64,000 bases of DNA from Actinomyces massiliensis 4401292 (GCF_000269805.1 NZ_JH711482.1:1-64000); one strand, 5' to 3'; positions 24,849-34,477 are shown, numbered from the stretch's first letter. Translations and numbers: made by a program. Notes: a model not told the origin generated them from the sequence alone.

Positions 24849-26284
24849 CACTACCCACGACCGATGCGCCTCGCGTGAGCGACGACGAGATCATCGATTC
24901 GATCTCGACGACGTACGACTTCGGCTGGCACGACTCCGACGAAGCCGGCGAGAACGCCAGGCGCGGCCTCGACGAGCAGGTCGTCCGGGAGATCTCCGCG
25001 CTCAAGGACGAACCGGAGTGGATGCTCGCCAAGCGGCTCAAGGCCTACGAGATCTTCGAGCGCAAGCCCATGCCCACCTGGGGGGTGGACCTGTCCGAGC
25101 TTGACATGGACGCCGTGAAGTACTACGTGAGATCCACTGACCGTCCTGCGAACTCCTGGGACGATCTGCCCGAGGACATCAAGACCACCTACGACCGCAT
25201 CGGCATCCCCGAGGCTGAGCGCGAGCGCCTCGTGGCCGGGGTTGCCGCCCAGTACGAGTCCGAGGTCGTCTACCACCAGATCCGCGGCGACCTGGAGGAG
25301 CAGGGCGTCATCTTCGTGGACACCGACACCGCCGTGCGCGAGTACCCCGAGCTGGTCAAGGAGTACTTCGGGTCCGTGATCCCCGCCGGGGACAACAAGT
25401 TCGCGGCGCTCAACACGGCCGTGTGGTCCGGCGGCTCCTTCATCTACGTGCCCAAGGGTGTCCACGTCGAAATCCCGCTGCAGGCCTACTTCCGCATCAA
25501 CACCGAGAACATGGGGCAGTTCGAGCGCACGCTCATCATCGCGGACGAGGACTCCTATGTTCATTACGTCGAGGGGTGCACCGCCCCCATCTACTCCACG
25601 GACTCACTGCATGCGGCGATCGTGGAGATCGTGGTCAAGAAGAACGCCCGCGTGCGGTACACGACCATTCAGAACTGGTCCAACAACGTCTACAACCTCG
25701 TGACCCAACGCGCCACCTGCGCCGAGGGCGCCACCATGGAGTGGGTCGACGGCAACATCGGCTCCAAGCGGAACATGAAGTACCCGGCCGTCTTCCTCAT
25801 GGGGCCTCATGCTCGCGGCGAGGCGCTGTCGATCGCCTTCGCCGGCGAGGGCCAGCACCAGGACACCGGTGCGAAGATGATCCACATGGCGCCCCACACC
25901 TCCAGCCATATCGTCTCCAAGTCGATCTCGCGCGGAGGCGGTCGCTCCGGCTACCGCGGGCTGGTGCAGATCCTGAAGAACGCCCGCCGGTCCAAGTCCA
26001 ACGTCTTGTGCGACGCACTCCTGGTCGATGAGATATCCCGCTCGGACACCTACCCCTACGTGGACGTGCGCACCGACGACGTCGAGATGGGGCATGAGGC
26101 CACCGTGTCCAAGGTGAGCGCCGACCAGCTCTTCTACCTCATGCAGCGAGGGCTCACCGAGACCGAGGCCATGGCCACCATCGTGCGCGGCTTTGTCGAG
26201 CCCATCGCCCGGGAGCTGCCCATGGAGTACGCCCTGGAGCTCAATCGCCTCATCGAACTGCAGATGGAGAACTCGGTCGGCTGA
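24845..26284 (+). CDS. sufB: SufB, Fe-S cluster scaffold subunit
   Basis: A 479-residue scaffold of the SufBCD complex, on which Fe-S clusters are assembled from SufS/SufU-supplied sulfur. Conserved family segments include [16 protein letters not shown], the region around [27 protein letters not shown] and the His/Glu-rich [14 protein letters not shown]. The length is normal for actinobacterial SufB. Its start overlaps the sufR stop, so regulator and scaffold are translationally coupled. Cytoplasmic. Confidence 0.97.
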   Translation: MTLPTTDAPRVSDDEIIDSISTTYDFGWHDSDEAGENARRGLDEQVVREISALKDEPEWMLAKRLKAYEIFERKPMPTWGVDLSELDMDAVKYYVRSTDRPANSWDDLPEDIKTTYDRIGIPEAERERLVAGVAAQYESEVVYHQIRGDLEEQGVIFVDTDTAVREYPELVKEYFGSVIPAGDNKFAALNTAVWSGGSFIYVPKGVHVEIPLQAYFRINTENMGQFERTLIIADEDSYVHYVEGCTAPIYSTDSLHAAIVEIVVKKNARVRYTTIQNWSNNVYNLVTQRATCAEGATMEWVDGNIGSKRNMKYPAVFLMGPHARGEALSIAFAGEGQHQDTGAKMIHMAPHTSSHIVSKSISRGGGRSGYRGLVQILKNARRSKSNVLCDALLVDEISRSDTYPYVDVRTDDVEMGHEATVSKVSADQLFYLMQRGLTETEAMATIVRGFVEPIARELPMEYALELNRLIELQMENSVG

Positions 26285-26359
26285 CGTCTCCTGTCCCGCT
26301 CATCCGACCCATCCATGACCTCATCAGCCGCCGGGCATCGGCTCGGCAAGGAGCGCTCA

Positions 26360-27595
26360 ATGCCCGACCTTCTCACTGATCACTCGCGCGCGTCGCTGGA
26401 GGGAGCCCACTCCCACGGCAAGGCCCGTTACGTCTCCTCCCGGGCTGAACGGCCCACATCCTTCGACCCCGCCGACATCCCGGTGCCGCGCGGCCGGGAG
26501 GAGGAGTGGCGCTTCACCCCGATGAAGCGCTTCGCCCCCCTGTTCGACGTTGACGCCATTCGCTCTGCAACCGCCGAGGGCGGGGCCATTGAGCTCGTCG
26601 CAGACGTCCCCGAAGGCGTCAGCGTCGAGACCGTCACTCGCGACGACGCCCGTATCGGTTCGATCGGAGCGCCCGTGGACCGTACCGGTATTACGGCCTG
26701 GGCGGGCGCGTCCGGCGCTACTGCGCTGACGCTCAACACCGGCGTCGAGCTGGATCGTGCGGCTCGCCTCACCGTTGTCGGCGATGACCCGGAGCTGAAG
26801 CGTCCCACCGCCCAGCATCTTCACATTGCGGCGCAGTCGGGCGCCAAGGGCACCGTGTTATTGGATCACACCGGTACGGCGGCCCTGACCCAGGGGGTGG
26901 AGGTCACGGTGGCCGACGGCGCCGAGCTCACCCTGGTCACCGTCCAGGGCTGGGAGGACGCCGCCGTCCACGCCTCCAACCATCGCGTCCAGGTGCGCGG
27001 GCGCGGAGTCCTCAAGCACGTCGTGGTCTCCCTGGGCGGGGATGTGCGCATCTGCTCGGACCTCACCTTCCTGGGGGAGGGGGGGCACATCGAGGCCTTC
27101 GGCGTGTACTTCACCGATGCCGGGCAGCATCAGGAGCACCGCCCCTATGTGGCCCACACCGAGCCGCACTGCTACTCGCGCATCACCTACAAGGGCGCCC
27201 TCCAGGGCAAGAATGCTCATGCCGTATGGGTTGGTGATTGCCTCATCGGCGCCGGTGCCCGCGGCACTGACACCTACGAGCTCAACCGCAACCTCGTCCT
27301 CACCGAGGGGGCGAAGGCCGATTCCATCCCCAATCTCGAGATCGAGAACGGCAACATCGAGGGCGCCGGCCACGCCAGCGCCACCGGCCGCTTCGACGAC
27401 GAGCAGCTCTTCTACCTGCGGGCCCGGGGCATTCCCGAGATCGAGGCCCGTCGCCTGGTCGTCCTCGGCTTCTTCAACGAGGTCGTCGCCGAGATCGGTG
27501 TTCCCGAGGTCGAGGAGCGGCTCATGGCGGCCATTGAGAAGGAACTCGAGCTGACCGGCCTCATCGCCGCCCGAGAGCCTGACGATGCGACCTGA
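26360..27595 (+). CDS. sufD: SufD, Fe-S cluster assembly subunit
   Basis: A 411-residue SufD, paralogue of SufB and its partner in the SufBC2D complex. Family features are EEWRFTPMKRF near the N-terminus, a right-handed beta-helix core, and the C-terminal FDDEQLFYLRARGIPEIEARRLVVLGFFNEVV shared with SufB. I start at ATG 26360, which has AAGGAG 6 nt upstream; the frame is open back to ATG 26315 but that site has no ribosome-binding site. It lies 75 nt after sufB. Confidence 0.95.
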   Translation: MPDLLTDHSRASLEGAHSHGKARYVSSRAERPTSFDPADIPVPRGREEEWRFTPMKRFAPLFDVDAIRSATAEGGAIELVADVPEGVSVETVTRDDARIGSIGAPVDRTGITAWAGASGATALTLNTGVELDRAARLTVVGDDPELKRPTAQHLHIAAQSGAKGTVLLDHTGTAALTQGVEVTVADGAELTLVTVQGWEDAAVHASNHRVQVRGRGVLKHVVVSLGGDVRICSDLTFLGEGGHIEAFGVYFTDAGQHQEHRPYVAHTEPHCYSRITYKGALQGKNAHAVWVGDCLIGAGARGTDTYELNRNLVLTEGAKADSIPNLEIENGNIEGAGHASATGRFDDEQLFYLRARGIPEIEARRLVVLGFFNEVVAEIGVPEVEERLMAAIEKELELTGLIAAREPDDAT

Positions 27596-27685
27596 TCGCG
27601 ATCCGATAGAGCCCGACCCGGGCCGCTGCGCCCCGCCGCTGGCCGTTCCACGAAACACCGACAGACTTTCCCCGGAAGAACACAC

Positions 27686-28435
27686 ATGAGCACTCTCGAG
27701 ATCAAGAACCTCCACGTCCAGGTCGCCACCAACGACGGCCCCAAATCCATCCTGAAGGGCGTCGACCTCTCCGTCGGCTCTGGCGAGGTTCACGCCATCA
27801 TGGGCCCCAACGGATCGGGAAAGTCGACCCTGGCCTACTCCATCGCCGGCCATCCTGATTACGAGGTCACCGATGGCGAGGTCCTGCTCGACGGCGTCGA
27901 CCTGCTGGAGATGAGTGTGGACGAGCGCGCCCGGGCCGGCCTCTTCCTGGCCATGCAGTACCCCGTCGAGGTCCCCGGTGTCACCGTCGCCAACTTCCTG
28001 CGCACCGCCAAGACCGCCGTTGACGGCCACGCGCCCAAGGTCCGCCAGTGGGTCGGTCAGGTCAACGAGGCCATGAAGAACCTGCGCATGGATCCGGCCT
28101 TCTCCCAGCGCGACGTCAACACCGGATTCTCCGGAGGCGAGAAGAAGCGCTTCGAGATCCTCCAGATGGAGCTGCTTCGACCCCGCTTCGCCGTGCTGGA
28201 CGAGACCGACTCCGGTCTGGACATTGATGCCTTGCGCATCGTCTCCGAGGGCGTCAATCGCCTCCACGACGACTCCGAAGCCGGCTTCCTCCTCATCACC
28301 CACTACACGCGCATTCTGCGCTACATCAAGCCCAGCCACGTTCACGTCTTCGTGGCCGGCCACGTCGCCGAGGAGGGCGGTCCCGATCTGGCCGAGCGCC
28401 TCGAGCAGGAGGGCTATGACCGCTTTCTCTCATGA
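27686..28435 (+). CDS. sufC: SufC, Fe-S assembly ATPase
   Basis: A 249-residue ABC-type ATPase that powers SufBCD. Walker A is GPNGSGKST near residue 38, the Q-loop lies in LAMQYPVEVPGV, the signature is FSGGEKKRFEILQME, and Walker B is FAVLDETDSGLD. The SufC-specific signature and the absence of membrane partners separate it from transport ATPases. It follows sufD by 90 nt, a gap with no visible hairpin. Confidence 0.97.
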   Translation: MSTLEIKNLHVQVATNDGPKSILKGVDLSVGSGEVHAIMGPNGSGKSTLAYSIAGHPDYEVTDGEVLLDGVDLLEMSVDERARAGLFLAMQYPVEVPGVTVANFLRTAKTAVDGHAPKVRQWVGQVNEAMKNLRMDPAFSQRDVNTGFSGGEKKRFEILQMELLRPRFAVLDETDSGLDIDALRIVSEGVNRLHDDSEAGFLLITHYTRILRYIKPSHVHVFVAGHVAEEGGPDLAERLEQEGYDRFLS

Positions 28436-28525
28436 GGCGCGGCGCTCATTGTCCTCATTATCGCCATCGGTGCCGCGCCATCGGTCAGATCACGATTCCG
28501 ATTCCCGTCAGGAGGCGCATCGCCC

Positions 28526-29875
28526 ATGACATCGCACGATTCTGAACCGACGTCGGTCCGGCCGTTGACCGGGCCCGAGATCGATGCCGTCCGCGCTGAC
28601 TTCCCCTATCTGAAGAGGCCCGCGCGCAATGGGGAGCCGCTGGCCTACCTCGATTGGGCCGCCACGTCCCAGAAGCCCTCCTGCGTGATGACCAGGGAGG
28701 CTGAGTTCCTCTCCTTGAACAACGGTGCTGCTGGACGCTCCACCTACCAGATCGCGGATGAGGCCACTCAGGCGTGGGAGGACGCTCGCGAGGCCGTCGC
28801 GGGCTTCGTCGGCGCTCGGGGCGGTCAGCTCGTCTTCACCAAGAATGCGACCGAGGCGATCAACCTTGTGGCGCTGGCCATCGGGCACGCCAGCCTCGGT
28901 CGTCGCGCAGCGCGCGGGGGCCCCGGAGCCGATGCCGACGATCCGGCGAGCCGTCTGGCCATCGGGGACGGCGATGAGATCGTCGTGACGCGGGCCGAGC
29001 ACCACGCCAATCTTGTGCCCTGGCAGGAGCTCGCGGCTCGCACCGGGGCGAAGTTGCGCTGGCTGGACCTGACCGAGGACGGGCGCATCGACCCGGCCAC
29101 GACCCATGTGCTGAATGAGCGCACCCGCGTGCTCGCTCTGACCCACGCCTCGAACGTCACCGGTGCGATCACTCCGCTGGCCGACATCCTGCCGGCCGCT
29201 CGGGCGGTCGGCGCGCTCGTCGTGCTGGACACGTGCCAGTCCGCGGCGCACCTGCCGCTGGACTTCGCCGCCCTGTCGGCCGCCGGCGTCGATGCCATGG
29301 CCCTGTCGAGCCACAAGATGCTCGGCCCCACCGGCGTCGGCGCACTCGTGGCCACCGAGGAGCTGCTCGACGCCATGCCGCCGGTGCTCACCGGCGGCTC
29401 CATGATCGAGGTCGTCACCATGGAGTCCTCGACCTACATGTCCGCCCCGGCCCGCTTCGAGGCCGGCAGCCAGCCGCTGGCCCAGGCGGCGGCCTGGCGC
29501 ACGGCGGTCGAGTATCTCGCCGGCCTGGGCATGGACCGACTGCACGCGGGGGAGTGGACGCTCACCCAGCAGGTGCTTGACGGGCTCGCGGCCATCGACG
29601 GAGCACGTGTGCTCGGCCCGGCCGGCACGAGCGGACGGCTCGGGGTCGTCGCCTTCACGATCGACGGCGTTCACCCCCATGACGTCGGGCAGATCCTGGA
29701 CGCCTCCGGCGTGGCCGTGCGCACCGGTCACCACTGCGCCCAGCCGATTCACGCGCACTTCGGTGTGGCGTCCTCGTCCCGGGTATCGTTCGGGCCCACC
29801 AGTACTTCCACCGAGGTCGACCGCTTCCTCGAGGCCGTCGCCACGGTCCGCAGCTACTTCCGAAGGCGAGCATGA
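28526..29875 (+). CDS. sufS: SufS, cysteine desulfurase
   Basis: A 449-residue PLP-dependent group II cysteine desulfurase, which takes sulfur from cysteine and passes it to SufU. The PLP lysine is in ALSSHKMLGPTGVG and the persulfide Cys is in RTGHHCAQP. The N-terminal FPYLKR and YLDWAATSQKP are typical. A stretch of about 20 residues near 125-145 (RRAARGGPGADADDP) is an extra low-complexity loop. The stop overlaps sufU (ATGA). Confidence 0.96.
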   Translation: MTSHDSEPTSVRPLTGPEIDAVRADFPYLKRPARNGEPLAYLDWAATSQKPSCVMTREAEFLSLNNGAAGRSTYQIADEATQAWEDAREAVAGFVGARGGQLVFTKNATEAINLVALAIGHASLGRRAARGGPGADADDPASRLAIGDGDEIVVTRAEHHANLVPWQELAARTGAKLRWLDLTEDGRIDPATTHVLNERTRVLALTHASNVTGAITPLADILPAARAVGALVVLDTCQSAAHLPLDFAALSAAGVDAMALSSHKMLGPTGVGALVATEELLDAMPPVLTGGSMIEVVTMESSTYMSAPARFEAGSQPLAQAAAWRTAVEYLAGLGMDRLHAGEWTLTQQVLDGLAAIDGARVLGPAGTSGRLGVVAFTIDGVHPHDVGQILDASGVAVRTGHHCAQPIHAHFGVASSSRVSFGPTSTSTEVDRFLEAVATVRSYFRRRA

Positions 29876-30342
29876 ACGACCTCGACCAGCTCTATCAGCA
29901 GGTCATCCTCGACCATTCGCACGAACGACACGGGCAGGGCGCTCTGACGGATCCCGATGCGACCAGCCATCAGGTCAATCCCACCTGCGGCGATGAGGTC
30001 GAGCTGGGTGTCCGTGTCCGGGACGGCAGGGTCGTCGCCGTGGGGTGGGAGGGCGACGGCTGCTCGATCTCCCAGGCTTCCATCTCGATCATGCACGACC
30101 TCGTCGACGGAGTCGACTTGGCCACGGTCGCCCGTCTTGAGAAGGACTTCGATACCCTCATGCACTCCCGCGGCCGCGGCGTCGATGATGCGGTCCTGGA
30201 TGCACTCGAGGACGGTGCGGCCTTCGAGGGCGTCTCGAAGTACCCCAACCGCGTCAAGTGCGCTCTCCTGGGCTGGATGGCGCTCAAAGACGCTCTGGCC
30301 AAGTCCGGTGCCGTGTTGCCGACTACCGCAGAATCTGATTGA
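29872..30342 (+). CDS. sufU: SufU, zinc-dependent sulfurtransferase
   Basis: A 156-residue SufU that accepts persulfide sulfur from SufS. The zinc-ligand set is present: Cys39 and Asp41 in NPTCGDEVE, Cys64 in GDGCSISQAS, and Cys130 in RVKCALLGW. The 18-22-residue insertion that separates SufU from IscU lies between the second and third Cys. It is coupled to sufS by ATGA, as is usual for this pair. Confidence 0.96.
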   Translation: MNDLDQLYQQVILDHSHERHGQGALTDPDATSHQVNPTCGDEVELGVRVRDGRVVAVGWEGDGCSISQASISIMHDLVDGVDLATVARLEKDFDTLMHSRGRGVDDAVLDALEDGAAFEGVSKYPNRVKCALLGWMALKDALAKSGAVLPTTAESD

Positions 30343-30369
30343 TTCATCACCTAGCGTTAAGGAGGAGCC

Positions 30370-30759
30370 ATGATGAGCGAGACAGGTGCCGCCGGTGCCG
30401 TCCCAGACAACCCCATGGCCGCCCAGCACACCCCTGCCGCCGTTGGCGGTGATGCCGATGCCGCCGCTATCGAAGAGGCTCTGCGCGATGTCATTGATCC
30501 AGAGCTCGGCATCAATGTGGTCGACCTCGGCCTGCTCTACGGCGTATCCATCGAGTCCGATGGGACGGTCGTACTCGATATGACGCTGACGACGGCGGCC
30601 TGCCCCCTGACCGATGTCATTGAGGAGCAGGCCCAGCAGGCGCTCGGCCTCATCGCCGACAAGGTCCGTATCCAGTGGGTGTGGCTGCCGCCGTGGGGTC
30701 CGGACAAGATCACCCCGGAGGGCCGCGAGCAGTTGCGCGCTCTGGGCTTCAACGTCTGA
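30370..30759 (+). CDS. sufT: SufT, MIP18/DUF59 Fe-S maturation factor
   Basis: A 129-residue DUF59/MIP18-type protein that helps Fe-S cluster maturation or delivery. The core DVIDPELGINVVDLGLLYGV and the single-Cys motif TTAACPLTD are intact. An Ala/Gly-rich extension covers residues 1-35. AAGGAGGAGCC lies directly before the two adjacent ATG codons; 30370 is used. It is the last gene of the SUF operon, 27 nt after sufU. Confidence 0.94.
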   Translation: MMSETGAAGAVPDNPMAAQHTPAAVGGDADAAAIEEALRDVIDPELGINVVDLGLLYGVSIESDGTVVLDMTLTTAACPLTDVIEEQAQQALGLIADKVRIQWVWLPPWGPDKITPEGREQLRALGFNV

Positions 30760-30873
30760 GCACCCTCCGACCGGGTCCCACGGGTCGCAGTCACGATTCA
30801 GCCGGCCCGGCCGGGGGAGCGATCCCCATGATGGCCGGTCCTGCGCGTATTGCCCGCTTTCAGGCGCCCTTGC

Positions 30874-30879
30874 TAGGGT
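30874..30879 (+). promoter_or_regulatory. Candidate -10 TAGGGT for the DUF350 gene
   Basis: TAGGGT lies in the 212-base gap after sufT and would give a leader of about 86 nt for the gene at 30972. TTGCCC at 30850-30855 is a possible -35, with an 18-bp spacer. No terminator hairpin is obvious for the SUF operon in this gap. Confidence 0.35.
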
Positions 30880-30971
30880 CCCCGTGCACGTATCGCGAGT
30901 GATCGTACGGCGCGGAGCCTGCGTGGCGGCACGTGAAGAAGCGCTGAATAAGTGATGAAGGGGGAGACACC

Positions 30972-31226
30972 ATGCATCAGTTCGTGAGCATGGCCAATGA
31001 TTCGGGACTGCCGGCTGGGCTTGACGGAATGGTCCTTCTCACCACCGTGCTCTATGCGGTCCTGGGCGTCCTGCTTCTCATGCTCTTCGCCTGGCTGATC
31101 AATCTGATCTTCAAGCTGGATCTCCGCAGGGAGCTGATCGAGGATCAGAACCCGGGACTCGGCCTGGCCTTCGCGGGAACCGCTATTGCGATCGCCATCA
31201 TTATCGCGGCGACGATCATCGCCTGA
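30972..31226 (+). CDS. DUF350 small membrane protein
   Basis: An 84-residue protein with two membrane helices (about 20-47 and 62-84) joined by the charged loop KLDLRRELIEDQNPGLG. The order of hydrophobic segments and the NxGLGLAFAG motif match half of a DUF350 protein. Function unknown; DUF350 proteins often sit beside envelope or transport genes. AAGGGGGAGACACC precedes the ATG. Its last 11 bases overlap the end of the convergent gene on the other strand. Confidence 0.75.
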   Translation: MHQFVSMANDSGLPAGLDGMVLLTTVLYAVLGVLLLMLFAWLINLIFKLDLRRELIEDQNPGLGLAFAGTAIAIAIIIAATIIA

Positions 31227-31692
31227 GCCCCGCCTTGCCGGCTCGGACGGCGGCACCGAGGGCCGCCAGGGGGAGCAGCCAGGGCAGGATTCGCCATGCG
31301 GGTAAGAGGACGTAGTCGCCGTACTCGTAGGCGAGGCTCGCCATGGCGGCGATGCCGCCCCAGATGAGGACGCACACCCCCGAGGTGAGCGTCGCGCGCA
31401 CCTGCCGGCTCCGTCGGGCCTGGCGGACCGCCAGGTACATGCACGCGGCGAAGACCAGCGCGCTGACGGTCATGAAAGTCGTCAGTACCGCCGGATCGGG
31501 GACCGTGCCGAAAGGTGCGTAGTGCGCCTCGTTGTCGCGGGCAGTCCAGTGCCCGATCAGCTGGTCGATCAGGGCCGCGGCCGCCAGGCTGACGCCCGCG
31601 ATCACCGACGCCCAGGCCGGGCCGATCGACGTCGGCGCGTTCTCTTCGTTTTGCATTGATGATGTGGATGATGTGGTCGATGCGGTTGGCAT
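31216..31692 (-). CDS. Hypothetical four-helix membrane protein
   Basis: A 158-residue protein with a Thr/Ser-rich N-terminus and four predicted membrane helices (about 27-45, 67-90, 100-122, 127-148). I recognise no family. AGGAG is 5 nt before the ATG on the minus strand. It converges on the DUF350 gene with an 11-bp overlap at the 3' ends, so transcripts from both would be antisense to one another there. Probably in one unit with the flavodoxin-like gene upstream (71-nt gap). Confidence 0.7.
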   Translation of the reverse strand: MPTASTTSSTSSMQNEENAPTSIGPAWASVIAGVSLAAAALIDQLIGHWTARDNEAHYAPFGTVPDPAVLTTFMTVSALVFAACMYLAVRQARRSRQVRATLTSGVCVLIWGGIAAMASLAYEYGDYVLLPAWRILPWLLPLAALGAAVRAGKAGLRR

Positions 31693-31763
31693 GAGCGCTC
31701 CTGTGATGGATTCGGGGTGGTAAGTGGGGAGGGCGGCCGTCGGCGGCCTCGGGAAGCGGCGCG

Positions 31764-32237
31764 TCAGACGAGTCCGGCGCCCCAGGTGCGGGCCGCCCGC
31801 GCCTCGCCCTCGGCGAGAGGCCCCTGGCCGCCTGCGACGACGAAGCTGCGGGTAGCCACGTTCCTGCGCCCGAGCATCTTGGCGATCCGCTTGGCGGCGG
31901 AGCCGCTGATCCAGTTGCGCTGGGTGACCGTATCGATGGCGATCACGCGCAATCGTTCAGGGATGGTTGCGGTTTCCAGCCACTCGCCGATACCGGGCTC
32001 CTCAAGCGAGCCGCCCTTGGCCTGAGCCGAGCGTCTGGAGGACGAGGTTGGCAGGCCCCGGTTGTGGGTGGGGGCCGCCAGGATGAGGAGAGAAACATCG
32101 TCGGGGACTGCCGGTGATGCCTGGGATGCCGGGACGATGTCGGCTTGGGCGCCGCCCTCCCGAAGGCCTGCGGCAGTCTCCTCGGCGAGTGCCCGGGTGC
32201 TCCCGAAGCAGGACTCCACGATCAGCAGTGCTTTCAC
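31764..32237 (-). CDS. Flavodoxin-like protein
   Basis: A 157-residue flavodoxin-fold protein. The FMN phosphate-binding loop is ESCFGSTRALAEE at residues 8-20, followed by strands LLILAAPTHNRGLPT and SFVVAGGQGPLA that match the other FMN-contact loops. A role as electron carrier or in FMN-dependent signalling is possible; the partner is not visible. The GTG start at 32237 has AAGGAGA 7-8 nt upstream. A 15-bp inverted repeat lies just ahead of the ribosome-binding site. Confidence 0.8.
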   Translation of the reverse strand: MKALLIVESCFGSTRALAEETAAGLREGGAQADIVPASQASPAVPDDVSLLILAAPTHNRGLPTSSSRRSAQAKGGSLEEPGIGEWLETATIPERLRVIAIDTVTQRNWISGSAAKRIAKMLGRRNVATRSFVVAGGQGPLAEGEARAARTWGAGLV

Positions 32238-32541
32238 ATCTGTCTCCTTTCAATCGCGTCCGATTCTCGGACGATGGCGGTGGGAGGAATGGTCAGGGCG
32301 GCCGGCGGGACGCTGGACACGCCTTGATCGTCGACTGCGACGCTGCGTCGTAGGCAAGAGACCGGCCAGCAGGCCGCTTCCGGAGGCCGGAAGCTCGATA
32401 TCACGCTGCTCAACCCTCAAGACTCCCGCTCCCAGGCACGCGAGCGCGATGAGTATGAGCCGCGGCTCCCGCGGCCCAGGTCGCGATGGGTGGTGAGCGC
32501 CATGGCCACCCCGATCAGGACGATGCGGCCGCCGGCGGGCT
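32238..32541. other. 304-base gap with a small dyad, no gene seen
   Basis: No ORF here has a plausible start and protein-like content. The only structure is GTCCGATTCTCGGAC at 32258-32272, a 6-bp inverted repeat with a 3-nt centre, directly upstream of the flavodoxin ribosome-binding site; it could be an operator. The remainder lies between the end of the MerR gene and the flavodoxin promoter. Confidence 0.5.
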
Positions 32542-33456
32542 TCACGGGCTGTCGAGCGGGGGCTCCTCAGCTTTGCGCCAGCGGTCGATCGCCTCCATGA
32601 AGCGACGCTCGACCAGCGGTCCGATCTTGGCGTAGTGCGGGTCGACGGTCGCTATGAGGTGGAAGAACGAGCCGACGGCTGCCGTATCGACTCGACTGGC
32701 CAGTTGGTGCAGCTGGGCGGGGGAGAGTCGGCGCTCGACCCGGGCGACGATCCGGTCGGCGTGCTCCTCCAACTCGGTCTGCGAGGCGGTCATGGGGTCC
32801 CGGCCGTAGCTCGCCAGCGCCGCGGCGTCCTCGATGGCATCGGCCTCGAAGAAAAGGAAGTCGGCTTCGGGCGGCATCTGCCCGCGGTAGCAGGCCAGGT
32901 CCGTGATGTCGCGCTCGCGGCGCACGGCCGCACGCGTCCGCTCGTCGGGCGCTGCGCGCTCCATCCGGTCGAAGAACTCGGCCATGCGCGGCGACATGGG
33001 GGAGACGGCCGATCCTTCTTGGGCCTGCTCGAGCAGTTTCGCGAGCATGTCGCGCTGGCGGGTGATGTCCTCCAGGTGGTCGTCGATGGCCCGCAGCGCT
33101 GCGGTCAGGTCCGTGACCACATCCGATGCGGGGACGGCGCTCTGCCTGTCGCTGCTCTGCTCAGGGGCATGCGTCTCCGGAGCCTCGGAATCCGCCGAGC
33201 CGCCGGCCTCGTCCCCGGAGGCCGCGACGGGCTCGGCGTCCAGAACTCGTGCGATCGTCTCCAGGGGAACCCCGGCCTGAGTCAGCCAGCGGATGCGGGA
33301 GAGGCGGGCCACATGCGACAGCTCGTAGTCCCGCCATCCGCCGCGCTCCTCGGGCACGGGAAGCAGGCCCAAGGAGTGGTAGTAGCGCACAGTCCTGACG
33401 GTCGTGCCCGTCAGACGGGCGATCTGGGCGACGCGCATGGGACGAGTCTGCATCAC
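32542..33456 (-). CDS. MerR family transcriptional regulator
   Basis: A 304-residue regulator. The MerR helix-turn-helix and wing occupy the N-terminus (MRVAQIARLTGTTVRTVRYYHSLGLLPVPEE), with a coiled coil around 125-150 (IDDHLEDITRQRDMLAKLLEQ) and a long helical C-terminal domain of unknown ligand. There is no Cys set for metal sensing. Family proteins usually start at the Met of MRVAQ (position 33438); the frame is open to a GTG at 33456, used here as the outer limit. No ribosome-binding site is clear for either. Confidence 0.85.
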   Translation of the reverse strand: MMQTRPMRVAQIARLTGTTVRTVRYYHSLGLLPVPEERGGWRDYELSHVARLSRIRWLTQAGVPLETIARVLDAEPVAASGDEAGGSADSEAPETHAPEQSSDRQSAVPASDVVTDLTAALRAIDDHLEDITRQRDMLAKLLEQAQEGSAVSPMSPRMAEFFDRMERAAPDERTRAAVRRERDITDLACYRGQMPPEADFLFFEADAIEDAAALASYGRDPMTASQTELEEHADRIVARVERRLSPAQLHQLASRVDTAAVGSFFHLIATVDPHYAKIGPLVERRFMEAIDRWRKAEEPPLDSP

Positions 33457-33500
33457 GGCGGGTGGGCCCGCTCATCGCCCGGTTCGAATACCGGGGTTCG

Positions 33501-34415
33501 TCAGAGATCCGATCCGGGCACCTCGAAGGTGTCGCACTGCTGCGTCGAGCCGGACTCCATGCCGGTTGTGAACCAGCGCACCCGCTGCTCGGAGGAGCCG
33601 TGCGTCCACGAGTCGGCGTCCACGCCCCCGCCCGAGCGCTGCTGGATGTGATCATCACCCACGGACTCCGCGGCCTGGATCGCCGAGGAGATCTGCTCCT
33701 GACTCGGCTCGGTCAGGAAGGGAACGCCCGTGTCGGGATCGGGCGTCGTCGAGGCGTTGTGCACCCATATGCCCGCGTAGCAATCGGCCTGCAGCTCCAG
33801 GCGCACCGAGTCCGAGGTGGCGCCTGTTCCCGAGCGATCGGCGCGATCCATGGTGCCGAGCAGATTCTGAATGTGGTGACCGAACTCATGGGCCACGATG
33901 TACTCCTCGGCCAGGGGCGTGTCCTGGGCTCCGACGGTGCGCTCCATGTCGGAGAAGAAGTTCATGTCCAGGTAGACGGTCGAATCCCCCGGGCAGTAGA
34001 ACGGGCCGACCGAGGACGAGGCGGTGCCGCAGGCCGTGCGCACCGACGAGCCGTCCCACAGGTGGAAGTTGGGCTTGGTGTAGGCGGTGGTGGCCTGCGC
34101 GGGCAGCTGCTCGCCCCACACGGCGTCCAGCGACTCGGCTGTCGCCGCCATGCGGCACTGCGGATACTGGTTGGCGGCATCGCCATTGGCGGTGGTGCCG
34201 TCCCCGCACACGGACATGTCGATCGACGATGTCGCCGAGCTCGTCGTGCCCTGGTCCTGGCCCAGCAGCCCGGTCAGATCCACGCCGGTGAAGTGGCTGA
34301 TGAGGAGCACGGCGAGGACCGTGATGATCGACCCGCCGCCGATCGCGGCACCGCGGCCTCCGCCGCCTGTGGAGACACGGTTCGGATCGATCTTGATATC
34401 GCGGTTGAAACTCAT
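33501..34415 (-). CDS. Membrane-anchored zinc metallopeptidase (YpfJ type)
   Basis: A 304-residue protein of the neutral zinc metallopeptidase (YpfJ/KPN_00660) family. A short cytoplasmic N-terminus and one membrane helix (SIITVLAVLLISHFTGV, about 29-45) precede an extracytoplasmic domain. The zinc site HEFGHHIQN carries the catalytic Glu, and a conserved ELQADCYAGIW follows, with the third ligand. The substrate is unknown. GAGG is about 6 nt before the ATG. A candidate -10, TACGCT on the minus strand, is at 34449-34454, back-to-back with the pyrD promoter. Confidence 0.9.
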   Translation of the reverse strand: MSFNRDIKIDPNRVSTGGGGRGAAIGGGSIITVLAVLLISHFTGVDLTGLLGQDQGTTSSATSSIDMSVCGDGTTANGDAANQYPQCRMAATAESLDAVWGEQLPAQATTAYTKPNFHLWDGSSVRTACGTASSSVGPFYCPGDSTVYLDMNFFSDMERTVGAQDTPLAEEYIVAHEFGHHIQNLLGTMDRADRSGTGATSDSVRLELQADCYAGIWVHNASTTPDPDTGVPFLTEPSQEQISSAIQAAESVGDDHIQQRSGGGVDADSWTHGSSEQRVRWFTTGMESGSTQQCDTFEVPGSDL

Positions 34416-34448
34416 GATGACCTCGGGCGAAGACGACGGGCTCGCCCA

Positions 34449-34454
34449 GCGTAG
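34449..34454 (-). promoter_or_regulatory. Candidate -10 for the metallopeptidase gene
   Basis: AGCGTA on the plus strand reads TACGCT on the minus strand, 34 nt from the ATG at 34415. It is divergent from the identical pyrD hexamer only 24 bp away. Confidence 0.4.
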
Positions 34455-34477
34455 CGTCGTGCGGGCCTCCGTCCGAG

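Noticed and set aside
30884-30955. A 23-codon GTG-started frame in the leader of the DUF350 gene (upstream ORF)
   Set aside because: The likely transcript start falls at or after its GTG, it has no ribosome-binding site, and the peptide has no attenuator-like features.
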